From contig NZ_JBCJKP010000001.1 of assembly GCF_039503195.1 (NCBI RefSeq), positions 6,510,001-6,574,000 of the forward strand: a DNA stretch of 64,000 bases, read 5' to 3'. Below the pieces are notes generated by a model, which saw only the letters and a list, made by a program, of their open reading frames with translations, was not told where the DNA came from and searched no databases. A program made the translations under genes and the position numbers. Position 1 is the stretch's first letter; each line of letters opens with the position of its first letter. Source of the DNA: Streptomyces mirabilis (GTDB lineage: Bacteria > Actinomycetota > Actinomycetes > Streptomycetales > Streptomycetaceae). Positions 43,561-52,689 of the stretch are shown in pieces.

Positions 43561-43594
43561 CCGTTCTGGAACATCGCGAGGACCGAGGCCTTTA

Positions 43595-43770
43595 GGGGCG
43601 CGGGGAACGGCGCGCCCGGCCCCCACCGGCCCGCACCCGAAGAACCACCCCCGGTCCTCAGGGGCGCGGGGAACGGCGCGACCGGCCCCCGCTCACCCGC
43701 AGTCGTAGTGCGACCCCCGGCTTTCAGGGGCGCGGGGAACGGCGCGATCGGCCCCCACTCACCCACAGGC
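43595..43770. repeat. Three tandem copies, 66-bp period, of the GGGGCGCGGGGAAC repeat
   Basis: GGGGCGCGGGGAACGGCGCG starts at 43595, 43661 and 43727, exactly 66 bases apart. Each copy is followed by a CCGGCCCCCRC-type stretch and a (C)CCGCAG/CCCACAG-like end. Single copies of the same family occur at 6005 and 60652, and an inverted pair at 37126. The array lies upstream-side of no gene start: it sits between the padR promoter and the 3' end of the ribbon-helix-helix gene. Confidence 0.8.
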
Positions 43771-43811
43771 GGCAGACAGGCGGACGCGGCGGGAGAGGAA
43801 CCCGGCGGTGC

Positions 43812-44081
43812 CTACTCCTCCGCCGCGTCCGGCGCGGACGCGGACGGTCGCCCCCGTCGAGGAATCGGCCCCGCCCCACCCGGCAACCGTCCCGCCTCCG
43901 CAAGCGCCCGCCGCAACAGATACTCGATCTGCGCGTTCGCCGAGCGCAGCTCATCCGCCGCCCACCGGGCCAGCGCTTCATGGACCAGCGGATCCAGTCG
44001 CAGCAGAACCTGCTTGCGCGGCTGCGGCTGCTGCGGCTGTGGCCGACGCTCGGGGACCGACCCCCCGGAGGGATCCGTCAC
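43812..44081 (-). CDS. Ribbon-helix-helix-type small protein next to SPFH gene
   Basis: The 89-residue protein has a Pro/Gln-rich start and a central [20 protein letters not shown] plus [16 protein letters not shown]. This strand-helix-helix pattern is that of Arc/MetJ-type DNA-binding proteins. A Gly/Pro/Arg-rich tail follows. The start overlaps the stop of the SPFH gene by ATGA, so they are coupled. It could autoregulate the pair, perhaps at the palindrome 45099-45112, though no direct evidence is seen. Confidence 0.72.
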   Translation of the reverse strand: MTDPSGGSVPERRPQPQQPQPRKQVLLRLDPLVHEALARWAADELRSANAQIEYLLRRALAEAGRLPGGAGPIPRRGRPSASAPDAAEE

Positions 44082-45028
44082 TGGTAGAGGGACCCCGTGT
44101 TCAGGACGGGCTGCGGAGCCCGGTCACCGCACAACACCACCAACAGGTTCGACACCATCGCCGCCTTCCGCTCGGGGTCCAGCTCCACAATGTCCCGCTC
44201 GGCGATCCGGGCGAGCGCGGCCTCGACCATCCCGACCGCCCCGTCCACGATCTCCCGCCGCGCCGCGACCACCGCCCCGGCCTGCTGGCGCTGGAGCATC
44301 GCGGAGGCGATCTCGGGAGCGTACGCGAGATGCGTGAAGCGCGACTCGATGATCGAGACCCCGGCCGCCTCCACCCGAGCGTGCAGTTCGACGGCGAGCT
44401 TCTCGGTGATCTCCTCGGCGTTGCCGCGCAGCGAGAGACCGTCCGCGTCGTGGGCATCGTAGGGGTACTCGATCGCGATGTGCCGCACGGCCGCCTCGGT
44501 CTGGGTGGCGACGAACTCCAGGAAGTCGTCGACCTCGAAGGTGGCCTGCGCGGTGTCCTCGACCCTCCAGACCACGACCGCGGCGAGCTCTATCGGGTTG
44601 CCGTAGGCGTCGTTGACCTTGAGGACGGCGGTCTCGTGGTTGCGTACCCGGGTCGAGATCCTGGTGCGGGAGGTGAAGGGGTTCACCCAGCGCAGCCCGT
44701 CCTGGCGGATCGTCCCCCGGTACCGCCCGAAGAGCTGGACGACCCGCGCCTCACCGGGCGCCACCGTGTTCAGCCCGCACATCGCGATGAACGCGGCGAG
44801 GCCGATCAGGATGCCGGGGACGATCAGCGCGGCCTTCGCCCCGCCGGCGTCGACCGTCGTGGCGGCCGCGATCATGCCGGCGCCGAGCAGCAGCCCGACC
44901 AGCCCGAACAGTAGTGCGAGCCCGCCGCCGATGCTGTGCGCGGCGAACTCCCGTACCCGCGGATCAGGCATCCGCGGCACGTCCGCGGGAGCGGAGGAGT
45001 CGGTGGGAGTGGAGTCGTGTTCCGGCAT
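44078..45028 (-). CDS. SPFH/Band 7 domain protein (slipin/stomatin-like)
   Basis: The 316-residue protein has a cytoplasmic start, two hydrophobic segments (about residues 35-60 and 68-90: [20 protein letters not shown] and [20 protein letters not shown]) and an SPFH domain (about 95-265). The domain includes [46 protein letters not shown] and [21 protein letters not shown]-terminal coiled part has [21 protein letters not shown] proteins scaffold membrane microdomains and often associate with membrane proteases. Its operon partner is a ribbon-helix-helix protein. Confidence 0.9.
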   Translation of the reverse strand: MPEHDSTPTDSSAPADVPRMPDPRVREFAAHSIGGGLALLFGLVGLLLGAGMIAAATTVDAGGAKAALIVPGILIGLAAFIAMCGLNTVAPGEARVVQLFGRYRGTIRQDGLRWVNPFTSRTRISTRVRNHETAVLKVNDAYGNPIELAAVVVWRVEDTAQATFEVDDFLEFVATQTEAAVRHIAIEYPYDAHDADGLSLRGNAEEITEKLAVELHARVEAAGVSIIESRFTHLAYAPEIASAMLQRQQAGAVVAARREIVDGAVGMVEAALARIAERDIVELDPERKAAMVSNLLVVLCGDRAPQPVLNTGSLYQ

Positions 45029-45098
45029 TGGTGCCCCCGTTTTCGTACGGCGGGAGCCCGTGTGGCTCCCGCCCGTCCATGGCCGTCGAGGCCTATCT

Positions 45099-45112
45099 AA
45101 GTGATATCACTT
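45099..45112. promoter_or_regulatory. Perfect palindrome AAGTGATATCACTT upstream of the SPFH operon
   Basis: The 14-bp sequence is fully self-complementary and lies 71 bases upstream of the SPFH ATG. Reading leftward, TAGATA (45098-45093) directly follows it and is a good -10 element, so a bound protein would block the promoter. The shape suits GntR- or ribbon-helix-helix-type repressors. The rest of the gap to 45383 holds only the purine-rich leader of the penicillin-binding protein gene. Confidence 0.6.
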
Positions 45113-45383
45113 TACCCGGCACGGCAACCTTCCACCCCTCCCGCACGTCGGTTGAGTTGGGGCGGATGCGATGTCCTGAGTGGTACGTGCTGATTGTCAC
45201 GTCCGCAAAAGACCGGATCGGCAGCCCTTTGTCATAGCGCGTGGTGTTAGTTTGCTGAGTCGACCTCAGCGGCGAACCCGCGTGACGCGCGAACACGAAC
45301 GCGACACCCGAGCGCGTGAGTGAACGCGGCAGGACACGCGTACAAGAGAGCGCGACACGAGAGCGAGCGGAGCGGACGCAGCC

Positions 45384-47684
45384 ATGGGACGAGCGGAAGA
45401 GAGACGAGCGCGGCAGCACGGTGGCCGCCGCGCGGCGGCCATGCCCTCGTCCGGAGGAAAGCCCCGCCGCACCGGCATACGCCGGTTCGTGAACTGGAAG
45501 ACGATCCTCGGCACCTTCCTGGGCTTCTGTCTGCTCGGCATGGGTGCCTTCATCGTCCTCTACATGGTGGTGTCCATACCCCAGAGCAACGCGGCCGCCA
45601 CGCAGCAGAGCAACATCTACAAGTACAGCGACGGCAGCACGCTCGCCCGAACCGGCAAGGTCAACCGCGAGATCGTCGGCCTGGACAAGGTGCCCAAGGA
45701 CGTCCAGAAGACCTTCGTCGCCGCGGAGAACAAGTCCTTCTACAAGGACGCCGGCGTCGACCTCAAGGGCACGGCCCGCGGTCTGATCAACACCCTGTCC
45801 GGCAAGGGCAGGCAGGGTGGTTCGACGATCACCCAGCAGTACGTCAAGAACTTCTACCTCACCCAGGACCAGACCGTCACGCGCAAGCTGAAGGAACTGG
45901 TCATCGCGCTGAAGGTGGACCGTCAGCAGACCAAGGACGACATCCTCGCGGGCTACATCAACACCAGCTACTACGGCCGTAACTCCTACGGCATCCAGGC
46001 GGCGGCCCAGGCGTACTACGGCAAGGACGCGAGCGACCTCACGGTCGAGCAGGGCGCGTACCTCGCCTCGCTGCTCCAGGCCCCGAGCCAGTACGACTGG
46101 GGTGTCGCCACGGACACCGGCAAGCGGCTGGTGACGGCCCGCTGGAACTACACCCTCAACAACATGGTGGAGGAGGGCTGGCTGCCCGCCGCCAAGCGCG
46201 CGACCATGAAGTTCCCGGTCCCGCAGGACCCCAAGGGCGTGCCCGGCATGGAGGGCCAGACCGGCTATCTGGTGGACGCGGCCAACAGCGCGCTGGCCAA
46301 CCGGCTGGTGGCCAAGGGCGCCGCCGCCAACTACGAGGACGCCAAGGCGCTGGTCGACGCGGGCGGCTGGACGATCACCCTCAACATCGACAAGAAGAAG
46401 CAGACGCAGCTGGAAGTCGCCGTCAAGACGAAGCTCACCGGCAAGCTGGACGCCAAGAAGCGCAGGGTCGACGGTGATGTCGAGGCCGGTGCCGCGTCCG
46501 TCGACCCCAAGACCGGCAAGGTCGTGGCGATGTACGGCGGCGAGGACTACTTCAAGCACTACGTGAACAACGCGACCCGCCCCGACTACCAGCCCGCCTC
46601 CACCTTCAAGCCGCTGATCTTCGCGGCGGCCCTGGAGGAGCAGGCCAAGACGCAGGACGGCCAGGACATCACGGCGGACACGGTCTACGACGGCACCAGC
46701 GGTCGCTCCGTCAAGGGCAGCAGCATCGGCTTCGCGCCGCCCAACGAGGACAACCAGGACTACGGCGACGTCACCGTCCAGACCGCGATGAACAAGTCCA
46801 TCAACTCCGTCTTCGCGCAGATGGGCGTCGACGTCGGCATGGACGAGGTCCTCAAGGTCGCCGGCAAGCTCGGCATGGACACCAAGGGCATGCAGGCGGT
46901 GCCCGCGCAGACCCTCGGCACCATGGGCGCGAGCCCGCTGGAGATGGCGGGCATCTACGCGACCCTCGACAACCACGGTCGCAAGGTCACCCCGGCCGTC
47001 GTCGCCTCGGCCGAGCACAAGGACAGCCGGGTCGACTTCCCGAACCCGATCGGCGACCAGGTCATCAGTCCCCAGGCGGCCGACACGGTCACCTCGGTGC
47101 TCACCGGCGTGGTCAACGACGGTACGGCCCAGGTCTCGGTGGCCCAGGCGGTCGACCGCAACGGCCAGCAGGTCGCGGGCAAGACGGGTACGTCCGACAA
47201 CAACAAGTCGGCCTGGTTCACCGGCTACACGCCGAACCTGGTCACCTCGGTCGGTCTGTTCGGAGAGGTCCCCAAGGACCGCAAGGACAGCGGCGGCAAG
47301 GTGGTCAAGCAGGGGACGCAGGTCTCCCTGAAGGGCGCCGCGGGCGGCGGCCGTGTCAACGGTGGCGGCTTCCCGGCCCAGATATGGGCGGCGTACACCT
47401 TCAACGCGATGGGCAGTGTGAGCACGTTCGAGCTGGACACCACCCAGGGCGCGGCGATGGAGCCCACCATCACGCCGACGATCAGCGACACGCCGACCGA
47501 GACGCCGTCGCAGACCCCGACCACCGAGCCCCCGACGAGCGAGCCGCCCACCACCAGCGCTCCGCCGACCCCGACGTCCGAGCCCCCGACCACCCCGGCG
47601 ACGACACCCCCGACCACTCCGACGGGGACCCCCACCGACCAGATCACACCACAGGACCCGTTCAACCCGAACAACCAGCAGTAA
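45384..47684 (+). CDS. Class A penicillin-binding protein (transglycosylase/transpeptidase)
   Basis: The 766-residue bifunctional peptidoglycan synthase has a basic cytoplasmic tail and one membrane helix (about residues 41-65). A GT51 transglycosylase domain (about 90-270) has catalytic Glu115 in AAENKSFYKD and QGGSTITQQYVKNFYL. A transpeptidase domain (about 370-660) has SxxK at Ser406 (ASTFKP), SIN at 472-474 and KTG at 600-602. The C-terminal tail (about 705-766) is Thr/Pro-rich and probably spans the wall. It follows a low-complexity CGAGCG-rich leader. Confidence 0.94.
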   Translation: MGRAEERRARQHGGRRAAAMPSSGGKPRRTGIRRFVNWKTILGTFLGFCLLGMGAFIVLYMVVSIPQSNAAATQQSNIYKYSDGSTLARTGKVNREIVGLDKVPKDVQKTFVAAENKSFYKDAGVDLKGTARGLINTLSGKGRQGGSTITQQYVKNFYLTQDQTVTRKLKELVIALKVDRQQTKDDILAGYINTSYYGRNSYGIQAAAQAYYGKDASDLTVEQGAYLASLLQAPSQYDWGVATDTGKRLVTARWNYTLNNMVEEGWLPAAKRATMKFPVPQDPKGVPGMEGQTGYLVDAANSALANRLVAKGAAANYEDAKALVDAGGWTITLNIDKKKQTQLEVAVKTKLTGKLDAKKRRVDGDVEAGAASVDPKTGKVVAMYGGEDYFKHYVNNATRPDYQPASTFKPLIFAAALEEQAKTQDGQDITADTVYDGTSGRSVKGSSIGFAPPNEDNQDYGDVTVQTAMNKSINSVFAQMGVDVGMDEVLKVAGKLGMDTKGMQAVPAQTLGTMGASPLEMAGIYATLDNHGRKVTPAVVASAEHKDSRVDFPNPIGDQVISPQAADTVTSVLTGVVNDGTAQVSVAQAVDRNGQQVAGKTGTSDNNKSAWFTGYTPNLVTSVGLFGEVPKDRKDSGGKVVKQGTQVSLKGAAGGGRVNGGGFPAQIWAAYTFNAMGSVSTFELDTTQGAAMEPTITPTISDTPTETPSQTPTTEPPTSEPPTTSAPPTPTSEPPTTPATTPPTTPTGTPTDQITPQDPFNPNNQQ

Positions 47685-47712
47685 CCGTCAAAAAGGCCCA
47701 CCAGGGCCTGAG

Positions 47713-47749
47713 GAGAAGGGCGTCCGGTGACCCACCGGGCGCCCTTCTC
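47713..47749. terminator. Strong hairpin terminator after the PBP gene
   Basis: GAGAAGGGCG(T)CCGGTG pairs with CACCGG(G)CGCCCTTCTC, a 17-bp stem with one G-T pair and the 3-base loop ACC, 29 bases after the stop. A moderate T-containing tail follows. Confidence 0.85.
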
Positions 47750-47983
47750 GTGTCTACCGGACCGAAGCTCACGGTCGCGATGATCGCGTATATCTGGCCG
47801 ATTCCCTTGGTGGGGCGATTTATTGCCGGTTGATTATCGGCCACAAAGGCCGGAACTTTAGAGGTCCATGAGAAATTCGTTGACTCGGGTGGGGTGTCTG
47901 GACCATTCTCCCGCCAACGGGGAGGGAATCTTGGCGACACCTTGCGCTGCGCGCTGACCGGCTGACTGCGCTCAATTCCTGTC

Positions 47984-48280
47984 GTGCCTGGAATATCGCC
48001 ACCGGTCGTCAACGGAGGGATCTGCGCGCAGCTCTTCGCGCAGAAGCAGGACGACGGCACCTGGCGCCTCTTCGACGACGACGGGTACGAACCGCCCACG
48101 TGGAAGGAGATCTGCGGGCGTTCTTCCATGCCGGGCAAGCAGAACGGAGACGCGGGTAGAGGCCCGGGACTGTCGGGCTTCTTCACGAAGGCACGGGTGC
48201 ACAACGGCGGGGCGTTCTACATGGAGGTTCCGCAGATGGAGGGGTGCAGTCCCGATGACGTCTGCGTCATCCGTCCCTGA
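47984..48280 (+). CDS. Hypothetical protein
   Basis: The 98-residue ORF starts at GTG 47984 after a stretch of about 230 bases that is AT-richer than its surroundings. The sequence is hydrophilic with CGR and CSPDDVC segments (four cysteines in all), FDDDGYEPPTW, and FYMEVPQMEG. It has no signal peptide and no family I recognise. Base composition and context (next to an SMI1/KNR4 pseudogene and a tRNA-like fragment) suggest recently acquired DNA. It could be a small exported or interaction partner gene, but nothing proves that. Confidence 0.5.
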   Translation: MPGISPPVVNGGICAQLFAQKQDDGTWRLFDDDGYEPPTWKEICGRSSMPGKQNGDAGRGPGLSGFFTKARVHNGGAFYMEVPQMEGCSPDDVCVIRP

Positions 48281-48354
48281 ACCACCGCCCTTCTAGGGCG
48301 ACGGACGTGGGGGGCCGCCGGTACGGCCGGTCCCCCACGGTGGGCCGTCCGGCG

Positions 48355-48770
48355 TCACGTCCAGACGATGGTGCTCGTACCGTCCGACTCGCGGACCGTC
48401 TCGGGACGGATCTCCCTGCCGATCGCCGTGACGACGGGCCGTCCGGTCTCCAGGGATTCGAGTGTCCCCTGGAACATCTCGGACAGGCTCTTCCAGCGCA
48501 CGACTCCCCACAGTTCCAGATCCTGGTCGATCTCCAGGACGGCGCCGTGCGTCGGCCCCTGAAGCCGCCGGGGCCGCTGTGCCGGGAGTGGGTCGACACG
48601 CCGTTGTGATGCTCCAGCCACGTCCGGATCTCCGGGGCGAGCGAGAACCTGTTCTCGGTGATCGCATCGATCTCCGACGCCGTCGCGGGCGGGTTCAACG
48701 TGCCGAAATCATCCGGCACGTTGACTTCCAGCCACCGGTCGAGACGGTTCAGTACGTCTTGAAGCTGCAC
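48355..48770 (-). pseudogene. SMI1/KNR4-family protein, frameshifted
   Basis: In one frame, GTG 48770 opens VQLQDVLNRLDRWLEVNVPD, followed by ATASEIDAITENRFSLAPEI and RTWLEHHNGVSTH. This is the N-terminal half of an SMI1/KNR4 (SUKH) domain. The rest, GPTHGAVLEIDQDLELWG and WKSLSEMFQGTLES through REIRPETVRESDGTSTIVWT, lies in another frame. Moving between them needs one added base near 48560-48590 (for example at GGGG 48570). Intact SUKH proteins often serve as immunity proteins to toxins; none is adjacent. Its 5' end is inside a 20-bp tandem duplication. Confidence 0.65.
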
Positions 48771-48792
48771 GGTACGTCTTGAAGCTGCACGG
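48753..48792. repeat. Perfect 20-bp tandem duplication at the 5' end of the SMI1 pseudogene
   Basis: TACGTCTTGAAGCTGCACGG is repeated back to back. It covers the likely start codon of the SMI1/KNR4 gene, producing two possible GTG starts. Confidence 0.9.
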
Positions 48793-48837
48793 TTCGTCCT
48801 CACGTCCGGATGCCGCCTCCCCTACGACACCACAAGC

Positions 48838-48886
48838 GCGTGGCGCCCGAGGCGGAGTCGGTTCGATTCCACCTCGGGCGCCACGC
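48838..48886. terminator. 15-bp inverted repeat with tRNA-like 3' end
   Basis: GCGTGGCGCCCGAGG pairs perfectly with CCTCGGGCGCCACGC around the 19-base loop CGGAGTCGGTTCGATTCCA. It sits 41 bases beyond the catalase stop and should terminate katA. The right half also reads like the T arm and acceptor end of a tRNA (GGTTCGATTCC ... GGGCGCCA), so it may be an old integration site. Confidence 0.65.
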
Positions 48887-48900
48887 ACCGGACGCTCCGG

Positions 48901-48944
48901 CGCTCAGCCTCCGTTGACGTCTTCGCTCAGCCTCCGTTGACGTC
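48901..48944. repeat. 21-bp direct repeat (23-bp period) at the 3' end of katA
   Basis: CGCTCAGCCTCCGTTGACGTC occurs at 48901 and 48924. The right copy encodes the last catalase codons (DVNGG) and stop; the left copy lies just after the stop on the coding strand. Confidence 0.9.
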
Positions 48945-50390
48945 GTGGGCGATCCGGTCGCCCAGTTCCTTGTCGATGTTGCGCCAGTACTGCAGGGCGC
49001 GGTCCAGGACCGGGCGGGAGACGTCGGCCAACAGGTGGCCGGTGACGTTCGAGACCAGGCGGTCGCGGGCCGCGTCGTCGAGGACCTGACGGACCATCGT
49101 GCCCGGCTGGCCCCAGTCGTCGTCCTCGCGGTGCAGCTTGTACGCCTCGCGCACCAGCTCGCCCGTGGCCTCCCAGCTCGCCGGGTCGCCGAAGCGGGAG
49201 AAGTCGGCCGCGGGGCCGCCGTAGGAGTTGGGCGCGTACGGGCGGGCCGCGAGCGACGGCTCGTAGCGCATCGGGCCGTCCTTGGCGTACGAGTTCACCG
49301 GGGCGTGCGGACGGTTCGGCGGCAGCTGGGCGTAGTTCGGGCCGATCCGGTACCGGTGTGTGTCCGGATAGGAGAACAGCCGGCCGAGCAGCATCTTGTC
49401 CGGCGAGGGGCCGATGCCCGGCACCAGGTTGGACGGCTCGAAGGCGGCCTGCTCGATGTGGATGAAGTAGTCCTCGGGGTTCCGGTCGAGGGTCATCCGG
49501 CCGACGTCGATCAGCGGATAGTCCCCGTGCGGCCAGACCTTGGTCAGGTCGAAGGGGTTGAAGCGGTAGTCCGCCGCGTCCTCGAACGGCATGATCTGGA
49601 CCTTCAGGCTCCAGCTCGGCGCGTTCCCGGACTCGATCGACTCGTACAGGTCCCGGCGGTGCTTGTCCGCGTCCGACCCGGCCAGCTCGTCGGCCTCCGC
49701 CTGGGTGAGGAAGTCGATGCCCTGGTCGGTCTTGAAGTGGTACTTCACCCAGAACTTCTCACCGGCGCCGTTGATCCACATGTAGGTGTGGGAGCCGTAG
49801 CCGTTCATGTTGCGGTACGTCTTCGGGATGCCCCGGTCGCCCATCAGCCAGGTCACCTGGTGTGCCGACTCGGGCGAGAGGGTCCAGAAGTCCCACTGCA
49901 TGTCGTTGCTGCGCAGCCCGGTAGCCGGGTGGCGCTTCTGCGAGCGGATGAAGTCCTGGAACTTGATCGTGTCACGGACGAAGAAGACCGGGGTGTTGTT
50001 GCCCACCAGGTCGTAATTGCCCTGCTCGGTATAGAACTTGAGCGCGAAGCCGCGCGGGTCGCGCCAGGTGTCGGGCGAGCCCTGCTCGCCGGCCACGGTG
50101 GAGAAACGGGCCAGCATCTCGGTGCGTCTGCCCGGCTGGAAAAGGTCGGCCTTGGTGAACTGACTGACATCATTCGTTACTTCGAAGAACCCGTATGCGC
50201 CACTGCCCTTGGCGTGCACCACCCGCTCGGGGACCCGCTCCCGGTTGAACTGGGCCATCTTCTCGATGAGGTAGTGGTCCTGGAGCAGGATCGGGCCGTC
50301 GGGACCGACGGTCAGCGAGTGTTCGTCGCTCTCCACCGGAATGCCGACGTTGTTCGTGGTGTACGGAGCCTTCTGGGGTGCCTGCGTCAC
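48927..50390 (-). CDS. katA: Monofunctional heme catalase
   Basis: The 487-residue small-subunit catalase breaks down hydrogen peroxide. The distal His59 is in [15 protein letters not shown], Asn132 in [13 protein letters not shown], and the proximal heme Tyr341 in [12 protein letters not shown]. The length fits clade 3 catalases such as S. coelicolor CatA. The start is GTG 50390 with GGAGG upstream. Upstream TTGACT, 17 bases, GATCTG is a possible promoter. The 3' end carries a 23-bp-period duplication and a tRNA-like hairpin. It sits 9 kb from ahpCD-oxyR but may be under CatR/Fur-type rather than OxyR control. Confidence 0.96.
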   Translation of the reverse strand: MTQAPQKAPYTTNNVGIPVESDEHSLTVGPDGPILLQDHYLIEKMAQFNRERVPERVVHAKGSGAYGFFEVTNDVSQFTKADLFQPGRRTEMLARFSTVAGEQGSPDTWRDPRGFALKFYTEQGNYDLVGNNTPVFFVRDTIKFQDFIRSQKRHPATGLRSNDMQWDFWTLSPESAHQVTWLMGDRGIPKTYRNMNGYGSHTYMWINGAGEKFWVKYHFKTDQGIDFLTQAEADELAGSDADKHRRDLYESIESGNAPSWSLKVQIMPFEDAADYRFNPFDLTKVWPHGDYPLIDVGRMTLDRNPEDYFIHIEQAAFEPSNLVPGIGPSPDKMLLGRLFSYPDTHRYRIGPNYAQLPPNRPHAPVNSYAKDGPMRYEPSLAARPYAPNSYGGPAADFSRFGDPASWEATGELVREAYKLHREDDDWGQPGTMVRQVLDDAARDRLVSNVTGHLLADVSRPVLDRALQYWRNIDKELGDRIAHDVNGG

Positions 50391-50523
50391 GAGCGTCCTC
50401 CCGTCAAGAAGAGAGTCTTCAGATCGCTTCGCTCACCTCAGCAGTCAACTCTGCCGACAGGATGTCGGCAACCGGGCCACCGTGGGGCGAGGCGGATCGC
50501 GTACCCCTCGGCCCCCGGTCCAA

Positions 50524-52689
50524 TCAGCCCCGGCTCAGTTCGAACCAGACCACCTTTCCGGTGCTCAGACGCGTGGCGCCCCACCGTCTGGCCAGTTTGT
50601 TGACCAGATACAGGCCACGCCCGCCCTCGTCCGTGGCGCGCGCCTGCCGCAGCCTGGGCAGCTGCGGCACGTCGTCGCCCACCTCGCAGCGCAGCACGTC
50701 CGTGCGCAGGAGACGGAGGGTGACCGGGCGTGACGCATAGCGCACGGCGTTGGTGACGACCTCGCTGACCAGCAACTCCACGGAGTCGCTCATGTCCTCC
50801 ATGCCCCAGCGGGACAGCGCCCGGCGGGCGAGGCGCCGGGCCCGCCCGGGAGCCGCGTCCTCCGGCTCCAGGTGCCAGTACGCCACATCACTCGGCGCGA
50901 TCCCGTCGAAGCGGGCGGCGAGCAACGCGATGTCGTCGTCCCGGTCGCCCGGACCGAGCATGTCCAGCACCTCGTCGCAGAGCGCTTCCAGCGGCGGCGG
51001 ATGGTCCGGGCCGGTGAGCTGCGCGGTGGCGGCGAGCTTCTCGCGCAGCTGCTCTATGCCGGTCCACACGTCCCTGAGGCGCGACTCGACCAGGCCGTCC
51101 GTGTACAGCAGGAGCGTCGCCCCGGCGGGCGCGTCCAGCTCGACCGCCTCGAAATCCACTCCTCCTACGCCGATGGGGGCGCCCGGCGGCACCCGCAGCA
51201 CCTCGGCCCGGCCGCCCAGGTGCAGCAGCACCGGCGGCGGATGGCCCGCGTTGGCGATGGTGATCCGGTGCGCGACCGGGTCGTAGACGGCGTACAGGCA
51301 GGTCGCCATGCGGTCGGTGCCCAGGCGCTGGGCCTGCTCGTCCAGGTGGTGCAGCACCTCCTGCGGGGGCAGGTCGAGCCCCGCGAGGGTCTGCGCGGTG
51401 GTGCGCAGCTGGCCCATGATCGCGGCGGAAGTCATCGAGTGGCCCATGACGTCACCGACGACGAGGGCGACACGGCTGCCCGGCAGCGGGATCGCGTCGT
51501 ACCAGTCGCCGCCGACCCGGGCGGTCTCCGCGGCCGGCAGATAGCGCGAGGCCAGCCGCACTCCGGTGGGGCGCGGCAGCGTCTCGGGCAGCATGGTGCG
51601 CTGCAGCTCGTCGGCGATGTACGCCTCGCGGCCGTAGAGCACCGCCTTGTCGATGCCGAGCGCGCTGTGCGTGGCGAGCTGGGCCGCGACCAGCAGATCG
51701 TCGGTCTCGAACGCCATCCGCTCGGGGCGGCGCACGAAGAGCGCCGCGCCGATCACCCGGCGCCGCCCGCGCAGTGGGGCGAGGATCGCGCGCTGGCCGG
51801 TGGGCACGATCAGCTCGTCGCCGAGCAGCTCGGGCAGCGCGGCCCGGGCGGCGGGCGCGTCCGCGAAGACCGGGCGCACGCCGCGCAGCACCTCGGCGAG
51901 GGCGCCGCCGGGGCGCACCTCGCACAGCTCGGCCGTCATCGCCGAAAGTTCGTTCGGCTCGGGCCGCAGTGCGGGCATGAAGCCGTTCTCGGTGTCCCGC
52001 TCCTCGGGGATCCGGTCGGTGCGCCGCAGCCGCAGCACGAGGGGCCCGGTGGGCCGCTCGTCGCCGACCGGCAGCGGGTCGCGCAGATAGACGAGGATCG
52101 CGTCCGAGAAGGTCGGCACGGTGGCCCGGCACAGGCCCATGACGATCTCGTCCAGGTCGATGCCGCGGGCGATCCGCCGGGTCGCCGCGCCCACGAAGCG
52201 CAGCCGGTCCCCGTCACGCCGCATCGGCATCGGGCCCGCGTGCGGCAGCCCCTGCCCGGTACGCCGGTCCGTGCCCGTGGAGGTCCCGGACGGCCGGTCG
52301 CCCTCCATGCCCGGCTGGGCCGGGATGCCCTCGGGGGCCGGGCGCGGGCGGTGCGCGTCGGGCTCGCTGGCCGAGGGCTGGGAGTGCTCGGGGCCGGGGG
52401 AGGCGGGCGACGGCGTGGACGCGCCGGTGCCCGAGGGCGACGGCGTGTCGGTGCTCGCCGACGCCTGGGTGGCGGGCGATCCGTGCCGGCCGTAGGGCGT
52501 GCTCGGAGCGGAACCGGTGGGGGCGTCGCCCGTGCGGGCGGGTTGTGCGGGTAATGCGCCGGGCGCGCGCTGCGGCTCCGGGGTACGCAGGAGCGCCCCG
52601 CGGGGGTCCGCGGGGGTGGAGGGCCGGCCGGCGCCGCTCTGGCGGCGCTCGTGCGAGGTGGGGTGCTCCGTCACGCGTGTCGAATCCAT
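50524..52689 (-). CDS. SpoIIE-type PP2C phosphatase with GAF and anti-sigma-like kinase domains
   Basis: The 721-residue cytosolic signalling protein has a long Pro/Ser/Thr-rich N-terminus (about residues 1-155) and a GAF domain (about 165-340; GFMPALRPEPNELSAM region). A SpoIIE/PP2C phosphatase domain (about 355-575) has the metal-binding patterns VGGDWYDAIPL and VVGDVMGHS, later GDRDDDIALLAARF. A C-terminal HATPase_c domain (about 600-721) has ELLVSEVVTNAVRYA and DEGGRGLYLVNKLA. Such proteins act in partner-switching control of sigma factors through anti-anti-sigma dephosphorylation. The target is unknown and no anti-sigma factor is next to it. Confidence 0.92.
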   Translation of the reverse strand: MDSTRVTEHPTSHERRQSGAGRPSTPADPRGALLRTPEPQRAPGALPAQPARTGDAPTGSAPSTPYGRHGSPATQASASTDTPSPSGTGASTPSPASPGPEHSQPSASEPDAHRPRPAPEGIPAQPGMEGDRPSGTSTGTDRRTGQGLPHAGPMPMRRDGDRLRFVGAATRRIARGIDLDEIVMGLCRATVPTFSDAILVYLRDPLPVGDERPTGPLVLRLRRTDRIPEERDTENGFMPALRPEPNELSAMTAELCEVRPGGALAEVLRGVRPVFADAPAARAALPELLGDELIVPTGQRAILAPLRGRRRVIGAALFVRRPERMAFETDDLLVAAQLATHSALGIDKAVLYGREAYIADELQRTMLPETLPRPTGVRLASRYLPAAETARVGGDWYDAIPLPGSRVALVVGDVMGHSMTSAAIMGQLRTTAQTLAGLDLPPQEVLHHLDEQAQRLGTDRMATCLYAVYDPVAHRITIANAGHPPPVLLHLGGRAEVLRVPPGAPIGVGGVDFEAVELDAPAGATLLLYTDGLVESRLRDVWTGIEQLREKLAATAQLTGPDHPPPLEALCDEVLDMLGPGDRDDDIALLAARFDGIAPSDVAYWHLEPEDAAPGRARRLARRALSRWGMEDMSDSVELLVSEVVTNAVRYASRPVTLRLLRTDVLRCEVGDDVPQLPRLRQARATDEGGRGLYLVNKLARRWGATRLSTGKVVWFELSRG

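Noticed and set aside
43595..43770. CRISPR array
   Set aside because: Only three units, the 66-bp period is GC-rich repeat throughout without unique spacers, and no cas genes are present.
48838..48886. Complete tRNA gene
   Set aside because: Only the T-arm-like and acceptor-like 3' end is recognisable; no D arm or anticodon arm precedes it, and the T-stem pairing is poor.
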